Shown here piece by piece: positions 1 through 5,931 of a DNA stretch of 7,347 nucleotides. The notes beneath the pieces were generated by a model, which worked only from the letters and a program-made list of their open reading frames with translations, made no database searches and was not told the origin of the DNA. The stretch is taken from NCBI GenBank assembly GCA_030832235.1, contig JAURJO010000459.1:1-7347 (forward strand). The letters are read 5' to 3'. Made by a program: the position numbers and the translations under genes. This DNA is from Verrucomicrobiota bacterium (GTDB lineage: Bacteria; Verrucomicrobiota; Verrucomicrobiia; Opitutales; Opitutaceae). How positions within the stretch are numbered: position 1 is the stretch's first letter; each line of letters opens with the position of its first letter.

Positions 1-78
1 GTGAACCACAAAAGGCACGAAATCCGCGAAACCTTGGTGTGGCCCACGGAAGGCACGGAACGACACGGAAGAAAAACC
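1..78. repeat. Dispersed repeat block, copy A
   Basis: This block is built from short 'cacgaa' and 'cacggaa' words spaced about 10 bases apart. Its right part (40-77) matches 386-423 at 36 of 38 positions, and its 'aaaggcacga' word (11-20) recurs at 364-373. The spacing between these parts differs by 7 bases from copy B, so the two copies are related but not a clean recent duplication. Such words are typical of intergenic DNA in Opitutaceae-like genomes, by recollection. The window edge may cut the left end. Confidence 0.7.
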
Positions 79-158
79 GGCGTGATGCCTCCGCCGCGTG
101 CCGCCGAGGCGCCTGGGAGTCGGCTGGCTTCTCAGTTCGGGGCTCGCGATCGTTTCAA

Positions 159-189
159 CCGCAGATTGCGCGGATAGCGCGGATGATTT
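159..189. repeat. Short-period intergenic repeat (gcgcggat units)
   Basis: The sequence contains 'gcgcggat' twice in succession ('attgcgcggatagcgcggat'), giving a period of about 9 bases. It resembles the 'gcagattacgcggattacgcg' family that I recall as widespread between genes in Verrucomicrobiota and related bacteria. No coding or RNA function is apparent. Confidence 0.55.
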
Positions 190-202
190 CAGTCGCGAAT
201 TT

Positions 203-229
203 TTCCGAGTATTCCGAGTGTTCCGTGGG
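203..229. repeat. Three tandem 9-base units
   Basis: Three consecutive 9-base units are visible: ttccgagta, ttccgagtg and ttccgtggg. The first two differ by one base and the third by three. The unit sits close to the preceding gcgcggat repeat, so the two may form one composite intergenic element. Confidence 0.6.
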
Positions 230-273
230 CTCACCCTGGCTTGGTCCCTCTTGCCGTAATGCGTGCGGTGGAG

Positions 274-292
274 CCGCGGGCGTTTCCCGCGG
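274..292. repeat. Perfect hairpin, 7-bp stem, 5-base loop
   Basis: The arms ccgcggg (274-280) and cccgcgg (286-292) are perfect reverse complements around a cgttt loop. No T-run follows on either strand, so it does not look like a standard intrinsic terminator. Its 7-bp stem and 5-base loop match the geometry of the hairpins near 473 and 2278, although its flanks differ from theirs. Confidence 0.5.
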
Positions 293-346
293 ATGGGTCG
301 GAAGCGCATTCGACCGGAACGTCTCGTGGGCATGAATTCGGGTGGG

Positions 347-424
347 GCACCACGAAACACACGAAAGGCACGAAACCGGGGTCGGTGGCCCACGGAAGGC
401 GCGGAACCACACGGAAGAAAAACG
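347..424. repeat. Dispersed repeat block, copy B
   Basis: This is the second copy of the block at 1-78, in direct orientation about 346 bases downstream. It begins with periodic 'cacgaaa' words (about 350-376) and continues with a section (386-423) that differs from 40-77 at only two bases. It lies inside an open frame that runs into nanE, which could mislead an automatic start call for that gene. Confidence 0.7.
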
Positions 425-471
425 CGGGTGGTTGGAGCACCTTGGGCCGCCGATGCGCTGTTCCCGAAGAT

Positions 472-499
472 TCGAGGGTGGCGCCCTCGGCTACATCGG
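472..499 (+). repeat. REP-like hairpin repeat, copy 1
   Basis: A stem of tcgaggg (472-478) and ccctcgg (484-490), with one T-G wobble at the base, encloses a 5-base loop (tggcg). It is followed by gctacatcgg. The same 15-base flank (cctcggctacatcgg) and stem plan recur on the other strand at 2269-2296. The stem differs between copies in a way that keeps pairing, which suggests the folded form matters. Its location about 90 bases upstream of nanE could place it in the nanE leader, but nothing shows a regulatory role. Confidence 0.6.
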
Positions 500-588
500 A
501 CGCGTTTCCTGACGAAAAGCGGTCGGGTATTTCCGGACAAGATACTCACGGCTCGACTTCGCGCGGCGTGGTTCGCGGGATTCACGGC

Positions 589-1299
589 ATGGCGAGTGTC
601 GATTCCCTGCTCACGCGTATGCGCGGAGGACTGATCGTTTCGTGTCAGCCCGAGGCGGAGGCACGAGAAAGCGACCCGATGAATTCCCCCGCGATCATGG
701 CGGCGTTGGCACGTTCGGCGGTGTTGGGCGGTGCGGTGGCGATCCGGGCGGACTCTCCGGCTGACATTGCGGCGGTGCGCGCGGCGGTCGCGGTCCCGCT
801 CATCGGAATCTTCAAGCGCGATTTGCCGGGGTTTTCCGTTCGGATCACACCCACGCTTGCGGATGCAGAACGGGTGGCGGCCGCGGGGGCGGATGTGATC
901 GCCCTCGACGCGACGGCGCGGGCACGGGCAGAGGGGCGGACCGCGGCGGACCTGATCCGCGCGGTGAAGGTTGCAACGGGGAAACTGGTCTTCGCCGACA
1001 TTTCCACGCTGGAGGAAGGCGTGCGGGCGGCGGAGGCGGGTGCCGATGCGGTGCTGCCGACTCTGGCGGGTCCGTCGGCTCGCGGCGCCGGGTCGGACGA
1101 GCCGGATTTCGAATTGCTGGCGGCGCTCATTCGCGAAGTTCGCGTGCCGGTGATTGCGGAGGGTCGGATTGCGACACCGACGCAGGCGGCGCGGGCGCTG
1201 GAACTCGGGGCGTGGGCGGTGTGCGTGGGCACCGCGATCACGCGCCCGCGCCGGATCACTGCCGGTTTCGCGGCCGCGATGGGTGTCCGGGCGGGATAA
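589..1299 (+). CDS. nanE: N-acetylmannosamine-6-phosphate 2-epimerase (NanE)
   Basis: This gene encodes a 236-residue (beta/alpha)8-barrel enzyme that interconverts ManNAc-6-P and GlcNAc-6-P in the cytoplasm, a step in sialic acid and ManNAc use. The N-terminal RGGLIVSCQ (residues 12-20) is a family hallmark. Residues matching those recalled from the Clostridium perfringens active site are present: R53, K76 (in IGIFKRD), D137 (in ADISTLEEG), E191 (in VIAEGRI) and R219 (in AITRP); K76 and E191 match the catalytic pair. The start at 589 gives the usual family length and has GGGA 8 bases upstream. The frame stays open to about 241, but that extension translates intergenic repeats. One oddity is that the usual GTTLSGYT segment reads LPTLAGPS (156-163). 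nagB follows 66 bases downstream, probably in the same transcript. Confidence 0.93.
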   Translation: MASVDSLLTRMRGGLIVSCQPEAEARESDPMNSPAIMAALARSAVLGGAVAIRADSPADIAAVRAAVAVPLIGIFKRDLPGFSVRITPTLADAERVAAAGADVIALDATARARAEGRTAADLIRAVKVATGKLVFADISTLEEGVRAAEAGADAVLPTLAGPSARGAGSDEPDFELLAALIREVRVPVIAEGRIATPTQAARALELGAWAVCVGTAITRPRRITAGFAAAMGVRAG

Positions 1300-1365
1300 G
1301 GGAGTTCAAAACTGCGCTGTGATTTCGCCCTAGCGTGCGGGCTGACGGGTAATTAGCCGAGTGAC

Positions 1366-2118
1366 ATGCGTGTTCGGATTCACGATGGCCCAGTTTCCTG
1401 CGGTGAAGCGGCGGCGGCGGAAGCGGCAGGTGTGCTGCGCGCCGTCCTGGCCGAACGTGAGCGCGCCGACGTCATTGTCGCGACGGGTGCCAGCCAGTTT
1501 GAAACGCTGCGGGCGCTGACGCGTGAACCGGGGATTGATTGGTCGCGGGTGCGGGCTTTCCACCTCGACGAGTACGTCGGCTTGCCGGAGACGCATCCGG
1601 CGAGTTTTCGCCGTTATCTGCGCGAGCGCTTTCTGGAGAAACTGCCGGTGCGTCCGGAGTTCATCCCGGTGCGGGGCGATGCGAGCGATCTGGCGGCGGA
1701 ACTCGGGCGGCTGTCGGCGCTGATCTCCGGCGTCACCATCGATCTCTGCCTCGCCGGCATCGGTGAAAACGGGCATCTCGCCTTCAACGATCCGCCGGCG
1801 GACTTCGTCACCAGCGATCCCTACTTGGTGGTAGACCTAGACGAGGCGTGTCGCCGGCAGCAACTCGGGGAGGGGTGGTTCGGCCGACTCGATGAGGTGC
1901 CGCGGCGCGCCGTTTCGATGTCTATCCGAGAGGTGCTCCGGGCGCGGCGGGTGATCGTGACGGCGCCGGACCTCCGCAAGGCGATCGCGATCCGGATGGC
2001 AGTGGAGGGACCAGTCACGCCCATGTGCCCTTCATCGGCGCTCCAGAATCATCCGGATTGCGTCCTGCATCTCGACCGCGCCTCTGCCTCGCAGCTCCGT
2101 GGGGCGAGCGTGCGCTGA
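1366..2118 (+). CDS. nagB: Glucosamine-6-phosphate deaminase (NagB family)
   Basis: The 250-residue protein belongs to the NagB/6-phosphogluconolactonase fold and should convert glucosamine-6-P to fructose-6-P and ammonia, feeding amino sugars into glycolysis. E. coli NagB has 266 residues. Visible motifs are FHLDEYVGL (65-73; D68 matches the enolisation base D72 of E. coli), GIGENGHLAFNDP (131-143; N135 and H137 match the ring-opening pair), VPRRAVSMSI (178-187), K205 and GPVTPMCPSSALQNHP near the C-terminus. E148 of E. coli is Asp here (D142), and D141 is Asn as in Bacillus NagB. The glycine loop reads ATGASQ instead of PTGGTP. These features fit a NagB branch common in Planctomycetes/Verrucomicrobia, so a related amino-sugar phosphate is possible as substrate. 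The start is well placed; upstream SD is weak. It pairs with nanE, but NagA is not present. Confidence 0.9.
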   Translation: MRVRIHDGPVSCGEAAAAEAAGVLRAVLAERERADVIVATGASQFETLRALTREPGIDWSRVRAFHLDEYVGLPETHPASFRRYLRERFLEKLPVRPEFIPVRGDASDLAAELGRLSALISGVTIDLCLAGIGENGHLAFNDPPADFVTSDPYLVVDLDEACRRQQLGEGWFGRLDEVPRRAVSMSIREVLRARRVIVTAPDLRKAIAIRMAVEGPVTPMCPSSALQNHPDCVLHLDRASASQLRGASVR

Positions 2119-2137
2119 GCGTCGGAGGCAGCGACGC
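2119..2137 (+). terminator. Hairpin directly after nagB stop
   Basis: The arms gcgtcg (2119-2124) and cgacgc (2132-2137) form a 6-bp stem with a 7-base loop, beginning on the base after the nagB TGA. The position suits transcript ending or 3' end protection. There is no T-run after it, so it is only a weak candidate for an intrinsic terminator. Confidence 0.3.
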
Positions 2138-2230
2138 CGTATCAGGTAGGTCCGCGGAACAGCCAGCGCGGCTCCGGCGCAACGAAGGATGGGTTCAGCA
2201 TGGTTTCCGAATCGCTCCGCAAGGGGGGTA

Positions 2231-2263
2231 ACCACGGATGGACACGGATCGACACGGATGAGG
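2231..2263. repeat. Tandem 10-base repeat (gacacggatg)
   Basis: Three consecutive 10-base units are visible: accacggatg, gacacggatc and gacacggatg. This is a known style of intergenic repeat in Verrucomicrobiota and Planctomycetes genomes (recollection). It lies in the convergent gap between nagB and araH and shows no coding potential. Confidence 0.65.
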
Positions 2264-2268
2264 GAGTG

Positions 2269-2296
2269 CCGATGTAGCCGAGGCTGGCTGCCTCGG
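2269..2296 (-). repeat. REP-like hairpin repeat, copy 2
   Basis: The arms ccgaggc (2278-2284) and gcctcgg (2290-2296) form a perfect 7-bp stem around tggct. Together with ccgatgtagc at 2269-2278 this is the reverse-complement counterpart of the element at 472-499. Relative to that copy the loop-closing pair is swapped (C-G against G-C) and the outermost pair is C-G instead of T-G, so pairing is conserved despite base changes. It lies between convergent genes, where it could also act as a transcript-end structure. Confidence 0.6.
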
Positions 2297-2383
2297 ATCA
2301 CGTAGCTGCCGGGTCGTCGTAGTTAAGCACGGTGGCGGGCACGACTGGAGTGGGGAGAACAATCCCGCGCTCGCCTTGATGGA

Positions 2384-2401
2384 GGCGCCGGCGGCGGCGC
2401 C
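2384..2401 (-). terminator. GC hairpin downstream of araH
   Basis: The arms ggcgcc (2384-2389) and ggcgcc (2396-2401) are self-complementary and can pair across a 6-base loop. The structure lies 10-28 bases beyond the araH stop on the minus strand. A second stem, actccc/gggagt at 2414-2428 with a 3-base loop, spans the araH stop codon. Neither has a T-run on the minus-strand side, so intrinsic termination is only suggested by position. Confidence 0.3.
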
Positions 2402-2411
2402 GCGCCGGGCT

Positions 2412-3365
2412 CTACTCCCGCCGGGAGTGGTTCCAGCGGTCGATGAGCACGGCGGCGAGGAGGATGAGGCCGCGGGCGACGTACTGCCAGAAGGTGGGGA
2501 CGTTCAGGAGGTTCATCGCGTTCTGCACGATCCCGAGGATGAGCACGCCGGAAATCACGTGGGAGACGCGGGCCACGCCACCGGACAGCGACACCCCGCC
2601 GAGCACGCAAGCGGAGATTACCTCCAGCTCGAAGCCGACCGAGGTGTTGGGTTGCCCGCTGGTCACGCGTGAGGCGAGGACGACGCCGGCGAACGCCGCC
2701 ATCATCCCCTGTGCCGCGAAGATCGCGACCTTGACGCGCGTGACGTTGATGCCCGCGAGGCGTGCGGCTTCCGCGTTGCCGCCGACCGCGAGCGTGTCGC
2801 GGCCGAGCACGGTGCGGTTCAAGGTAAACCCGGCGACGGCGAAGCAGAGCGCGGTGATCCAGACCGGAATCGGAACGCCCGCGAGGACGCCGCCTCCGAG
2901 AGCGAAAAACGGCTCGGCCGCGATGCCGACCGCCGACCCTCCCGAGACGATGAAGGCGAGGCCGCGCACGACCTGCATCGAGGCGAGGGTGGTGATGAGC
3001 GCGTTGATGCCGAGCCGCGCGACGACGAGCCCGTTGATCAGGCCGACGACCAGCCCGAATCCTAGGGCGGCGGCGACGCCGGCCATGACGCTACCGGTGC
3101 GGTTCATCACCACCGCGGCGATCACGCCCGCGCCGGCGACCACCGATCCGACCGAGAGATCAAAGTCCCCCGCGGCGAGGCAGAACAGCATGGTGCATGC
3201 GACCATGCCGGTCATGGAGACGGCGAGCGCGAGCCCGCGGAGATTGGCCACGCTGAGGAAATTATCGATGCCCAGGGCGCAGCTGGCGAAGAGCACCACG
3301 AGCACCAGCGGCATCCCTGCGCGGGCGAAGGTCGCGGCGAAACTTTGCCGAGCGGGTGCGTTCAT
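2412..3365 (-). CDS. araH: L-arabinose-type ABC transporter permease (AraH)
   Basis: This 317-residue inner-membrane protein of the sugar-permease (BPD_transp_2) family forms the channel of the importer. It is hydrophobic over most of its length, with membrane stretches such as residues 18-32, 48-64, 74-87 and 94-113. It aligns by memory with E. coli AraH from end to end: MVACTMLFCLAAGDFDLSVG (54-73), NALITTLASMQVVRGLAF (121-138), the cytoplasmic GGNAEAARLAGI loop (195-206) that should contact the ATPase, SGQPNTSVGFEL (236-247), SACVLGGVSLSGG (251-263) and NAMNLLN (282-288). The chosen ATG overlaps the araG stop in ATGA, which implies coupled translation; a longer frame upstream is an out-of-frame reading of araG. 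It is the last gene of the operon. The ligand is inferred from AraF and AraG. Confidence 0.93.
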   Translation of the reverse strand: MNAPARQSFAATFARAGMPLVLVVLFASCALGIDNFLSVANLRGLALAVSMTGMVACTMLFCLAAGDFDLSVGSVVAGAGVIAAVVMNRTGSVMAGVAAALGFGLVVGLINGLVVARLGINALITTLASMQVVRGLAFIVSGGSAVGIAAEPFFALGGGVLAGVPIPVWITALCFAVAGFTLNRTVLGRDTLAVGGNAEAARLAGINVTRVKVAIFAAQGMMAAFAGVVLASRVTSGQPNTSVGFELEVISACVLGGVSLSGGVARVSHVISGVLILGIVQNAMNLLNVPTFWQYVARGLILLAAVLIDRWNHSRRE

Positions 3366-4897
3366 GCGGTGGCCACCGCGTTTTCCACGGGCAGCGCGAG
3401 CTTCAGCAGGCCGGCCTCGGTGGCGACTGACCGCGCGACCTCCGCGGCGATGGCGCCGCCGCGCATGACGAGGATGCGGTCGGAGATACCGAGAATCTCG
3501 GGCAGCTCGCTCGACACCATCACGACGCACACGCCGTCTCGGGCCAGTTGCTGCATGATCGCGTAGATCTCGCTCTTCGCGCCGACGTCGATGCCGCGGG
3601 TGGGCTCGTCCAGCAGGACGACCTTTACCGTTTCCGAGAGCCAGCGGCCGAGGATGACTTTCTGTTGGTTTCCTCCGGAGAGCGTGCGGATGAGCGCGCG
3701 GGCGGACGGTGTTCGGATCCGCAATTGGCCGATGCGTTCCTCGGCGTTGCGGCGCTCCCACGTCTCGTTGATCAGCATGCCGCCCTTGGCGACGCGGCGA
3801 CGGGCGCTGAGGTTCAGGTTTTCGAGCACCGACCGCACAGGAACGATGCCCTCCTTCTTCCGATCCTCGGGGCACAGTACGATGCCGGCGCGCAGAGCGT
3901 CGCGCGGACCGCGGACCTCGACCTTGTTGCCTGCCACGTGGAGTGTGCCGCCGGTGGATCGCGCGGCGCCGTAGATCAGCCGCAGCAATTCCGTGCGTCC
4001 GGCTCCCACGAGACCGAAGATACCGAGGATCTCGCCGGCGGAGGCGGAGAACGAGACCGGCGCGGAGATACCGGGACCCGTGAGAGCCTCGACCGCGAGG
4101 CCCGGGCCGACGGCTGGACGAGTCTCGTGGCGATAAATGTCGGCCAGCCGGCGTCCTACCATGCGTTCCACGACGGCGTCGCGGGTCAGCGACGCCAGAG
4201 CGGCGGTTTCCACATGGCGTCCGTCGCGCAGGATGGTGATGCGGTCGCACAGGGCGAAAATCTCCTCCATGCGGTGCGAGACGTAGAGGATGGCGCAACC
4301 GCGGGCGCGCAGATCGCGGATGATCGAAAAAAGGCGCCGTACCTCGCGCTCGGACAGACTGCTGGTGGGTTCGTCGAAGGCGAGAATCCTGGCGCCACGG
4401 GTGAGTGCTTTGGCGATCTCGACCATCTGGCGCTGGGCAAGGGGGAGTTCACCTACCGGCGTGTTTGGAGCGATGTCCTCCCCGATCAACTCGAGTTGAC
4501 GGCGGGCATCCGTGGCGAGTTGGCGGCGGTCCACAACCCCGAGCCGCGCGGGGAGGTGACCGAGAAAGAGGTTCTCCGCCACGGACATGGCGGGCACGAG
4601 ATGGAGTTCCTGATAAATCACCGCCACGCCGGCGGACAGCGCCGCGGAAGTGCCGGTGAACTCCACGATGCGCCCGTCGAGGCGGACCTCGCCGGCCGTC
4701 GGCCGGTGGGCGCCACCGAGGATCTTGAGGAGCGTGGACTTACCTGCCCCGTTCTCGCCCATGAGCGCATGGATTGAACCGGCGCGCACCTCGAACGAAA
4801 CGTCGTCGAGCGCCCGCACGCCCGGGAACTCCATGCCGACCCCCGCGAAGGCGAGGGCCGCCACGCCGGGAATCGAGGGCGTCGCGGCACCGCTCAT
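3362..4897 (-). CDS. araG: L-arabinose-type ABC transporter ATPase (AraG)
   Basis: The 511-residue protein carries two fused nucleotide-binding domains, as in monosaccharide importers (E. coli AraG has 504 residues), and drives uptake by ATP hydrolysis at the inner membrane. Domain 1 has Walker A GENGAGKST (47-55), YQELHLVP (95-102), Walker B ILAFDEPTSS with D175/E176, and YVSHRMEEIFAL (205-216). Its signature reads LPLAQ (151-155) in place of LSGGQ; E. coli AraG is also degenerate there (LSIGQ). Domain 2 has the lysine-less Walker A GLVGAGRTE (295-303), usual in this family, CPEDRKKEGI (342-351), signature LSGGNQQK (406-413) and LLDEPTRGIDVGAKSEIY (428-445). The ATG at 4897 overlaps the araF stop (ATGA); longer frames upstream would read through araF out of frame. 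Match to AraG is stronger than to RbsA or MglA motifs I recall. Confidence 0.94.
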   Translation of the reverse strand: MSGAATPSIPGVAALAFAGVGMEFPGVRALDDVSFEVRAGSIHALMGENGAGKSTLLKILGGAHRPTAGEVRLDGRIVEFTGTSAALSAGVAVIYQELHLVPAMSVAENLFLGHLPARLGVVDRRQLATDARRQLELIGEDIAPNTPVGELPLAQRQMVEIAKALTRGARILAFDEPTSSLSEREVRRLFSIIRDLRARGCAILYVSHRMEEIFALCDRITILRDGRHVETAALASLTRDAVVERMVGRRLADIYRHETRPAVGPGLAVEALTGPGISAPVSFSASAGEILGIFGLVGAGRTELLRLIYGAARSTGGTLHVAGNKVEVRGPRDALRAGIVLCPEDRKKEGIVPVRSVLENLNLSARRRVAKGGMLINETWERRNAEERIGQLRIRTPSARALIRTLSGGNQQKVILGRWLSETVKVVLLDEPTRGIDVGAKSEIYAIMQQLARDGVCVVMVSSELPEILGISDRILVMRGGAIAAEVARSVATEAGLLKLALPVENAVATA

Positions 4898-5922
4898 TCG
4901 CGCACGCCCTGTTCCTTCAGTACCTGACGGAAGTTTTCGCGGGTGATCAGCACGCCCGTGGTGCGGGAGTCGAGCGGCGGCTCCATCCCATCGCGGATCC
5001 AGCGAAACAGCATCTCGCAGGTGCGGTAGCCGTGATCCTTGGCGGAAAGCAGCATGGAGCCGTGAAAGGCGGTCGGCTTCGGTTTTTCGAGCTCCACGAT
5101 GCAATCCGTGCCGTTGATGCCGACGGCCGCGGCGCGGTCGGCTCCGATGCCGGCGCCTTCAAGGGCGCGGACGGCTCCGAGCACGGCGTTGTCGTTGAAG
5201 CCGCAGACGAGCCAGTTACGAACCGAACCCTGGCGGGTGAGGAGCGTCGTCACGGCATCAAACGATCCCGGGATGTCCGGCGTCCGCATCGGGGCGCGGT
5301 GGAAATTCTTTTCCGGCAGTCCCGCGGCAGCGAGGGCGCGCAGGGCTCCTTCGGTGCGTTCGCGCGCGGTGGCGAGCTCGTCGAACGTCGTCACGCAGAC
5401 GGCGGTGTCGGCGGCGGTCCAGCCGCGTTTCTTCATCTCGGCGGCAAGCGTTTGGCCGACGGATTCGCCGATCTTCGCGGCGGATATGCCGAGGTAATGG
5501 ACGGCGGTCATCGGTTTGCCATCGGCACCGATGAACTGGTCATCGACGGCGATGAGCTTGAGTCCGGCTGCCTTCGCCTTGGCGGCGATCGCCGGTCCGA
5601 GGCGGGTGTCGGGCGTGCAGATGACCAGTCCCTTGGCGCCGCCGGCAGCGAGGCTGTCGATGCCGGCGAGCACCTTCTCGCCGTCGGTGGCGCCGATCCG
5701 GAGGAGGCGGAAGCCGAGGTCCTTGGCGGCCTTTTCCGCGAATTTCCACTCCAGCTGGAACCACGGCTCCTCCGGCTGCTTGACCATGAATCCAAGGGTG
5801 ATCGGGGCGGTGCTGTTCGCGGTTTTGCCGGCGGGCGCCTCGGACTTACCGCAGCCCGCAAGAAGCAAGCCGGTGAGTGCGGCGGTAAGCGGGTAAAGAT
5901 AACGGAGGAAAGCGGGGTGCAT
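4894..5922 (-). CDS. araF: L-arabinose-binding protein, lipoprotein form (AraF)
   Basis: This 342-residue periplasmic sugar-binding protein delivers its ligand to AraGH. It starts with a lipoprotein signal: charged/hydrophobic residues 1-20 and lipobox LAGC with C24, followed by a flexible SEAPAGKTANSTAP linker. E. coli AraF instead has a cleavable Sec signal. From residue 42 it follows E. coli AraF closely, including LGFMVKQPEEPWFQ (43-56) and SLAAGGAKGLVICTPD (90-105). With an offset of 38, all polar sugar contacts recalled for E. coli are present: K48, E52, W54, D127, D128, T185, R189, N243, N270 and D273. Three pocket positions differ: I146 (Met108), F242 (Met204) and L292 (Pro254). The ATG lies 9 bases after the receptor gene's stop with no visible Shine-Dalgarno, so translation may depend on reinitiation. 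L-arabinose is the best guess; galactose or a related sugar is possible. Confidence 0.92.
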   Translation of the reverse strand: MHPAFLRYLYPLTAALTGLLLAGCGKSEAPAGKTANSTAPITLGFMVKQPEEPWFQLEWKFAEKAAKDLGFRLLRIGATDGEKVLAGIDSLAAGGAKGLVICTPDTRLGPAIAAKAKAAGLKLIAVDDQFIGADGKPMTAVHYLGISAAKIGESVGQTLAAEMKKRGWTAADTAVCVTTFDELATARERTEGALRALAAAGLPEKNFHRAPMRTPDIPGSFDAVTTLLTRQGSVRNWLVCGFNDNAVLGAVRALEGAGIGADRAAAVGINGTDCIVELEKPKPTAFHGSMLLSAKDHGYRTCEMLFRWIRDGMEPPLDSRTTGVLITRENFRQVLKEQGVRE

Positions 5923-5931
5923 GGAAGAAGT

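Larger units (their letters stand above)
1..588. other. Gene-free region rich in dispersed repeats
   Basis: I find no supportable gene here. Open frames cross the region, but they translate the repeats themselves (for example HGRHGTTRKK and HGRRGTTRKK from the two copies of one block) and show no protein family I recognise. The region contains a duplicated block, two short-period repeats and two hairpins, listed separately. The last part (about 500-588) should hold the promoter and leader of nanE, but I could not identify a convincing -35/-10 pair. Confidence 0.7.

Noticed and set aside
155..440. Small open frames in both directions in the repeat region
   Set aside because: Their translations simply read the repeat words (HGRRGTTRKK and similar), with no start signal or domain.
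509..546. Possible nanE promoter (ctgacg ... gatact)
   Set aside because: gatact resembles a -10 box, but the nearest -35-like word is about 26 bases away, too far for a sigma-70 promoter.
645..1259. Minus-strand open frame of 204 codons
   Set aside because: It mirrors nanE; its Ala/Ser/Arg-rich sequence is a codon-structure artefact.
1310..1338. Possible promoter before nagB (ttcaaa ... tagcgt)
   Set aside because: Both boxes match poorly and the spacer is 20 bases; readthrough from nanE is simpler.
2231..2263. CRISPR-like tandem repeat
   Set aside because: Units are 10 bases with no spacers and only three copies; it is a short tandem repeat.
2443..3468. Plus-strand open frame of 341 codons
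   Set aside because: It is antisense to araH, very rich in Ala, Thr, Pro and Arg, and has no motif.
3548..4777. Plus-strand open frame of 409 codons
   Set aside because: It lies antisense to araG and shows no family motif; long antisense frames are expected in GC-rich genes. AraG in the other direction is unambiguous.
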